A DNA stretch of 8,334 nt from Kiritimatiellales bacterium. GTDB taxonomy: Bacteria > Verrucomicrobiota > Kiritimatiellia > Kiritimatiellales > Pontiellaceae. Shown here piece by piece: positions 5,856 to 8,334 of this stretch. The notes beneath the pieces are model-generated. The model saw nothing but the letters and a program-made list of their open reading frames with translations, had not been told where the DNA came from and ran no database searches. The translations under genes were made by a program, and so were the position numbers. The stretch spans positions 1 through 8,334 of the forward strand of contig JAIPIO010000179.1 in assembly GCA_021734595.1 (NCBI GenBank). The letters are read 5' to 3'. Numbering within the stretch: position 1 is the stretch's first letter; every line of letters begins with the position of its first letter.

Positions 5856-5921
5856 ACGAAGCAGAGATAAACAGCCAAACCGAAACCCGGTAGAAGCAAT
5901 CAGAAGTAATGGAGGAAACCC

Positions 5922-7658
5922 ATGTCAGCTAGAATCAAGATCGTTAGCGCAATCAGTCTTTTCGCAATCTGCCCGGCCGTTTTTTGCGACAGCCAAATCG
6001 TTTTCGAAAAACAAAAGCTCAGTGATTCAACCTATGAGGCCGCATGTGCCGCGGATCTGAACAACGACGGGAAACTAGACATTGTTTGCGGCGAATACTG
6101 GTATCAAGGCCCCGAATTCAAGCAGCGGTATAAGATGTGCGAGCTGATGATGACCCGGGACTATTATGATGATTTTGGCGTTTACCCGATGGATGTCGAC
6201 GGTGATGGCTTCATGGATATCGTCAGCGGCGGCTGGTTCGGCAAGACCCTGTCGTGGAGGCAGAATCCAAAGGGAAAAACCAGCGAGTGGACAGTACACA
6301 AGATCGAAGAGGTTGGAAGCATCGAGCGTCCTTGCTTCTGGGATATTGATGGCGACGGGTATGCCGAGATTATACCTAACATGCCTAGAGGCCCGTTGAT
6401 CGTTTTCAAACTCCTGCGCGATGCTTCCGGCAAGGGAACAGGCGAATTCAAAAAACATGAAATATCGAGTCAATTCCAAGGGCACGGGCTGGGCTATGGC
6501 GATATCAACGGTGACGGCAGAAAAGATTTCATTCTATCCGCCGGATGGTTCGAAGCCCCTGCCAAACCTTTTGAGCAGGAGTGGAAATGGCATGCCGACT
6601 TCGATTTTGTAAAAGCCAGCGTGCCCATAATAGTGCATGACATCAGCGGTGACGGCAGAAACGATCTTATTGTTGGCTCGGGCCACGGTTATGGCCTGGT
6701 ATGGCTGGAGCAGTCCGCCACAGGGACCTGGATCCGGCACGAGCTGGATATGAAAAATTCGCAGTACCATGAGTTGCGGCTCGCCGACCTTGACAATGAC
6801 GGTGCGCCCGAGCTGGTAACGGGTAAGCGCTATCATGCCCACAGCGGCAAGGACCCGGGCGCCGAGGATCCCGTCGGCCTTTACTACTACACCCTGAAAA
6901 ACGGCAAGCCCCGGGGCGTGACCATCGACTATGGCCCGGCTGGCGAAGCCAGCGGGGCAGGCATCTATATGTGGATAGCAGATGTTGATGCAAACGGCTG
7001 GAACGACATTGTCGCCCCCGGCAAGGATGGACTTTATCTGTTTAAAAACCAGGGGGCGAAAAAAGCCGCCCGTTCAAAAACCTCTGCCAAGGGTGGCAAG
7101 GGCTTTGTGCCGCTGTTCAATGGCAAGAACCTGGACGGCTGGCATGGCGATCCGCAGCTTTGGAAGGCCGAAAACGGCGTCATTGTCGGCTCTACTACGG
7201 AAGAAAACCCTCTCAAGCAGAACAGTTTTCTTTCGACGAAAAAGAGCTATGGCGATTTCATATTGCGGATCAAGGTCAAGCTGGGGAATCATAACAGCGG
7301 CGTTCAGTTCCGAAGCGAACAGCGCGATGATTATGTGGTGGCGGGATACCAGGCGGATGTCGCGGAAAAGAAATATTTCGGCATGTTATATAAGGAAAAA
7401 TCAGGCGGCATCATGGCTTACTGGAAAGCACTGACTCCCGAGGAGCAGCAAAAGATACACGCCGCGTCAAAACAAGGCGACTGGAACGAGTACGAGATCA
7501 CGTGCCGGGGCGACCGCATCAAAATGACGCTGAACGGTTATGTAACCTGCGACATACAGGATCCCGAAGGCGCCAAGGATGGCGTGATTGCTCTTCAGCT
7601 CCACAAAGGCGGTCCCATGCAGGCCAGCTTCAAGGATATTTATATCAGAGAACTGTAA
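5922..7658 (+). CDS. Secreted FG-GAP/VCBS seven-motif protein fused to DUF1080 (3-keto-glycoside lyase/hydratase family) domain
   Basis: The protein has 578 residues. GGAGG lies six bases before the ATG and supports the start. A signal peptide (about 1-22, SAISLFAICPAVFC) is followed by seven calcium-loop motifs of the D(L/V/I)(N/D/S).DG...(D/E)(I/L/F) type. They start near residues 45, 91, 141, 194, 240, 289 and 354, the number expected for one closed seven-bladed propeller. The last one reads DVDANGWNDIV. A short basic linker (about 379-394, rich in Lys, Ala and Ser) leads to a DUF1080 domain (about 395-577) beginning FVPLFNGKNLDGWHG and containing NHNSGVQFRSE and a C-terminal ASFKDIYIREL strand. 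InterPro describes this family as 3-keto-glucoside 1,2-lyase/3-keto-2-hydroxyglucal hydratase, acting on glycosides oxidised at C3. The propeller is probably a carbohydrate- or surface-binding part. Cys22 is not in a good lipobox (AVFC), so it is more likely soluble and exported than a lipoprotein. Its stop lies 13 bp from the convergent SHD1 gene. Confidence 0.92.
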   Translation: MSARIKIVSAISLFAICPAVFCDSQIVFEKQKLSDSTYEAACAADLNNDGKLDIVCGEYWYQGPEFKQRYKMCELMMTRDYYDDFGVYPMDVDGDGFMDIVSGGWFGKTLSWRQNPKGKTSEWTVHKIEEVGSIERPCFWDIDGDGYAEIIPNMPRGPLIVFKLLRDASGKGTGEFKKHEISSQFQGHGLGYGDINGDGRKDFILSAGWFEAPAKPFEQEWKWHADFDFVKASVPIIVHDISGDGRNDLIVGSGHGYGLVWLEQSATGTWIRHELDMKNSQYHELRLADLDNDGAPELVTGKRYHAHSGKDPGAEDPVGLYYYTLKNGKPRGVTIDYGPAGEASGAGIYMWIADVDANGWNDIVAPGKDGLYLFKNQGAKKAARSKTSAKGGKGFVPLFNGKNLDGWHGDPQLWKAENGVIVGSTTEENPLKQNSFLSTKKSYGDFILRIKVKLGNHNSGVQFRSEQRDDYVVAGYQADVAEKKYFGMLYKEKSGGIMAYWKALTPEEQQKIHAASKQGDWNEYEITCRGDRIKMTLNGYVTCDIQDPEGAKDGVIALQLHKGGPMQASFKDIYIREL

Positions 7659-7671
7659 GCCGTGCCTGAAT

Positions 7672-8334
7672 TTAGTAGGTGGCTCTAGGCCGGGGAGGTC
7701 CAACGCGCGTACAGGTTTTGTCGAAGTGCTTACCGACGGGGATTTGTCTTAGGTTTCCGATATTTTCAAACAGCCAGTCGTGCGAGGTTTTGTGCTCGAT
7801 GATCTTCCCGCGCGCGTCGGTTGCGACGACGAGATAGCCGCCATATTTCTGACCCCGCAGTCGCTCGGTGAGATCGAACTCGACCAACGTCACTTTTTCT
7901 CCACTAAACATGTGGGTTTTTTTATTCTCCTTGGTCGGCGTAAAGCTGCTTTTCTGGTGATCCAGCAGGATATAGTTATCGCCGTCAATCTCCTCGCCCA
8001 TGGCGAAAAATTCGACATTCAATTCGTGGTTGTATTCGCTCGTGGAGGTTTGCTTGAGCTTGGCGCTAAAGACATAGTCCATGATTTTCGGCGGCTCCCG
8101 GTTATTGAACGGGCTCTGTTCGAGAACCTGCCGATCGGTTTGCTTGGAAAAGGAAATGCTGAACGAGGGAGGATTCGCGAGTTCGATGTATTCAAGGTCT
8201 TCCGGGGACAATTGCTCAAACGGGACTTTCTGCTTTTTCCCCTTGGCGGTTTCCAGCACAGCCTGGCTACCCATCATAGTGACATAGCTGGCTTCCAATG
8301 CGCGGCCCTTCGCCAATGTCCATGTTCGGACTTC
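7672..8334 (-). CDS. SHD1 (SLA1 homology domain 1) protein, 5' end outside window
   Basis: The visible 220 residues run to the right edge with no start. The TTG at 8314-8316 is not the start, since the codons before it read EVRTWT and complete the conserved opening of the domain. The first 50 or so residues read EVRTWTLAKGRALEASYV, then VLETAKGKKQKVPFEQLS and PEDLEYIE, which matches the SHD1 pattern (R.WT...G....A..., then V.L....G....VP...LS..D). In PVC bacteria this short beta-barrel module is common in exported or uncharacterised proteins. The remaining 165 residues are mixed beta (for example KLKQTSTSEYNHELNVEFFA and YGGYLVVATDARGKIIEHKT), and I recognise no further domain; the end (VGPPRPRATY) is basic and Pro-rich. 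The N-terminal part, which may carry a signal peptide, is missing. Function unknown. Confidence 0.8.
   Translation of the reverse strand, partial: EVRTWTLAKGRALEASYVTMMGSQAVLETAKGKKQKVPFEQLSPEDLEYIELANPPSFSISFSKQTDRQVLEQSPFNNREPPKIMDYVFSAKLKQTSTSEYNHELNVEFFAMGEEIDGDNYILLDHQKSSFTPTKENKKTHMFSGEKVTLVEFDLTERLRGQKYGGYLVVATDARGKIIEHKTSHDWLFENIGNLRQIPVGKHFDKTCTRVGPPRPRATY

Larger units (their letters stand above)
5522..5921. other. 400-bp divergent intergenic region, hairpin-rich
   Basis: The region separates two outward-reading genes. Open frames of 70-80 codons exist on both strands but overlap one another, lack clear ribosome-binding sites and read through the hairpins, so I call none. It holds the autotransporter promoter (5551-5579), a weak stem ACACC/GGTGT (5663-5667 with 5674-5678), two stronger abutting hairpins (5687-5718 and 5717-5758) and one more at 5836-5855. 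The TTCC/GGAA palindrome of the other gap is absent here. I see no convincing promoter for the rightward gene. Confidence 0.55.

Noticed and set aside
5634..5899. Small proteins of 72-78 codons on both strands in the divergent gap
   Set aside because: Frames overlap on both strands, cross the inverted repeats, show no family resemblance and have no convincing ribosome-binding site in front.
5922..5990. Lipoprotein signal in the FG-GAP/DUF1080 protein
   Set aside because: The Cys at residue 22 is preceded by Ala-Val-Phe; Phe just before the Cys does not fit a lipobox, so ordinary signal-peptide cleavage is more likely.
8314..8316. TTG as start codon of the SHD1 gene
   Set aside because: The six codons upstream to the window edge (EVRTWT) complete the conserved start of the SHD1 domain, so the gene continues outside the window.

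Overview
The window most resembles a free-living bacterium of the PVC superphylum (Kiritimatiellota, Planctomycetota or Verrucomicrobiota). This rests on the gene families, not on a marker gene: a ThuA-like protein, a secreted SMP-30/gluconolactonase, a seven-motif FG-GAP protein fused to a DUF1080 (3-keto-glycoside lyase/hydratase family) domain, an SLA1-homology (SHD1) protein, and a very long pentapeptide-repeat autotransporter. A Gram-negative envelope is implied by the C-terminal beta-barrel ending in Phe. No rRNA, tRNA, CRISPR array or recognisable transposase gene was seen.

Layout, left to right: (1) 1-387 (+), the 3' end of a ThuA-like gene. (2) 394-1455 (-), a secreted SMP-30/gluconolactonase, tail to tail with it across 6 bp. 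(3) 1456-2041, a 586-bp non-coding gap holding five copies of a 15-bp palindrome (consensus TTCCAATGATTGGAA), one related GC-richer palindrome, two copies of an 18-bp hairpin, and an 11-bp inverted repeat 217 bp apart. (4) 2042-5521 (-), a 1159-residue autotransporter whose passenger is a pentapeptide-repeat beta-helix broken into modules by six YSTASY inserts. (5) 5522-5921, a 400-bp divergent gap with a good sigma70-like promoter for the autotransporter and a series of hairpins. (6) 5922-7658 (+), a secreted FG-GAP/DUF1080 fusion. (7) 7672-8334 (-), the 3' part of an SHD1-domain gene, tail to tail with the fusion across 13 bp.

Four of the five genes can be placed outside the cytoplasm or in sugar metabolism. 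ThuA-like, gluconolactonase-like and DUF1080 proteins all fit oxidative (lactone or 3-keto) sugar catabolism. Strands alternate, however, so the genes are not one operon and their cooperation is inference. The items most worth a second look are the pentapeptide-repeat autotransporter, whose module lengths appear to change by whole 20-residue coils, and the palindrome-bounded element in the 1456-2041 gap.
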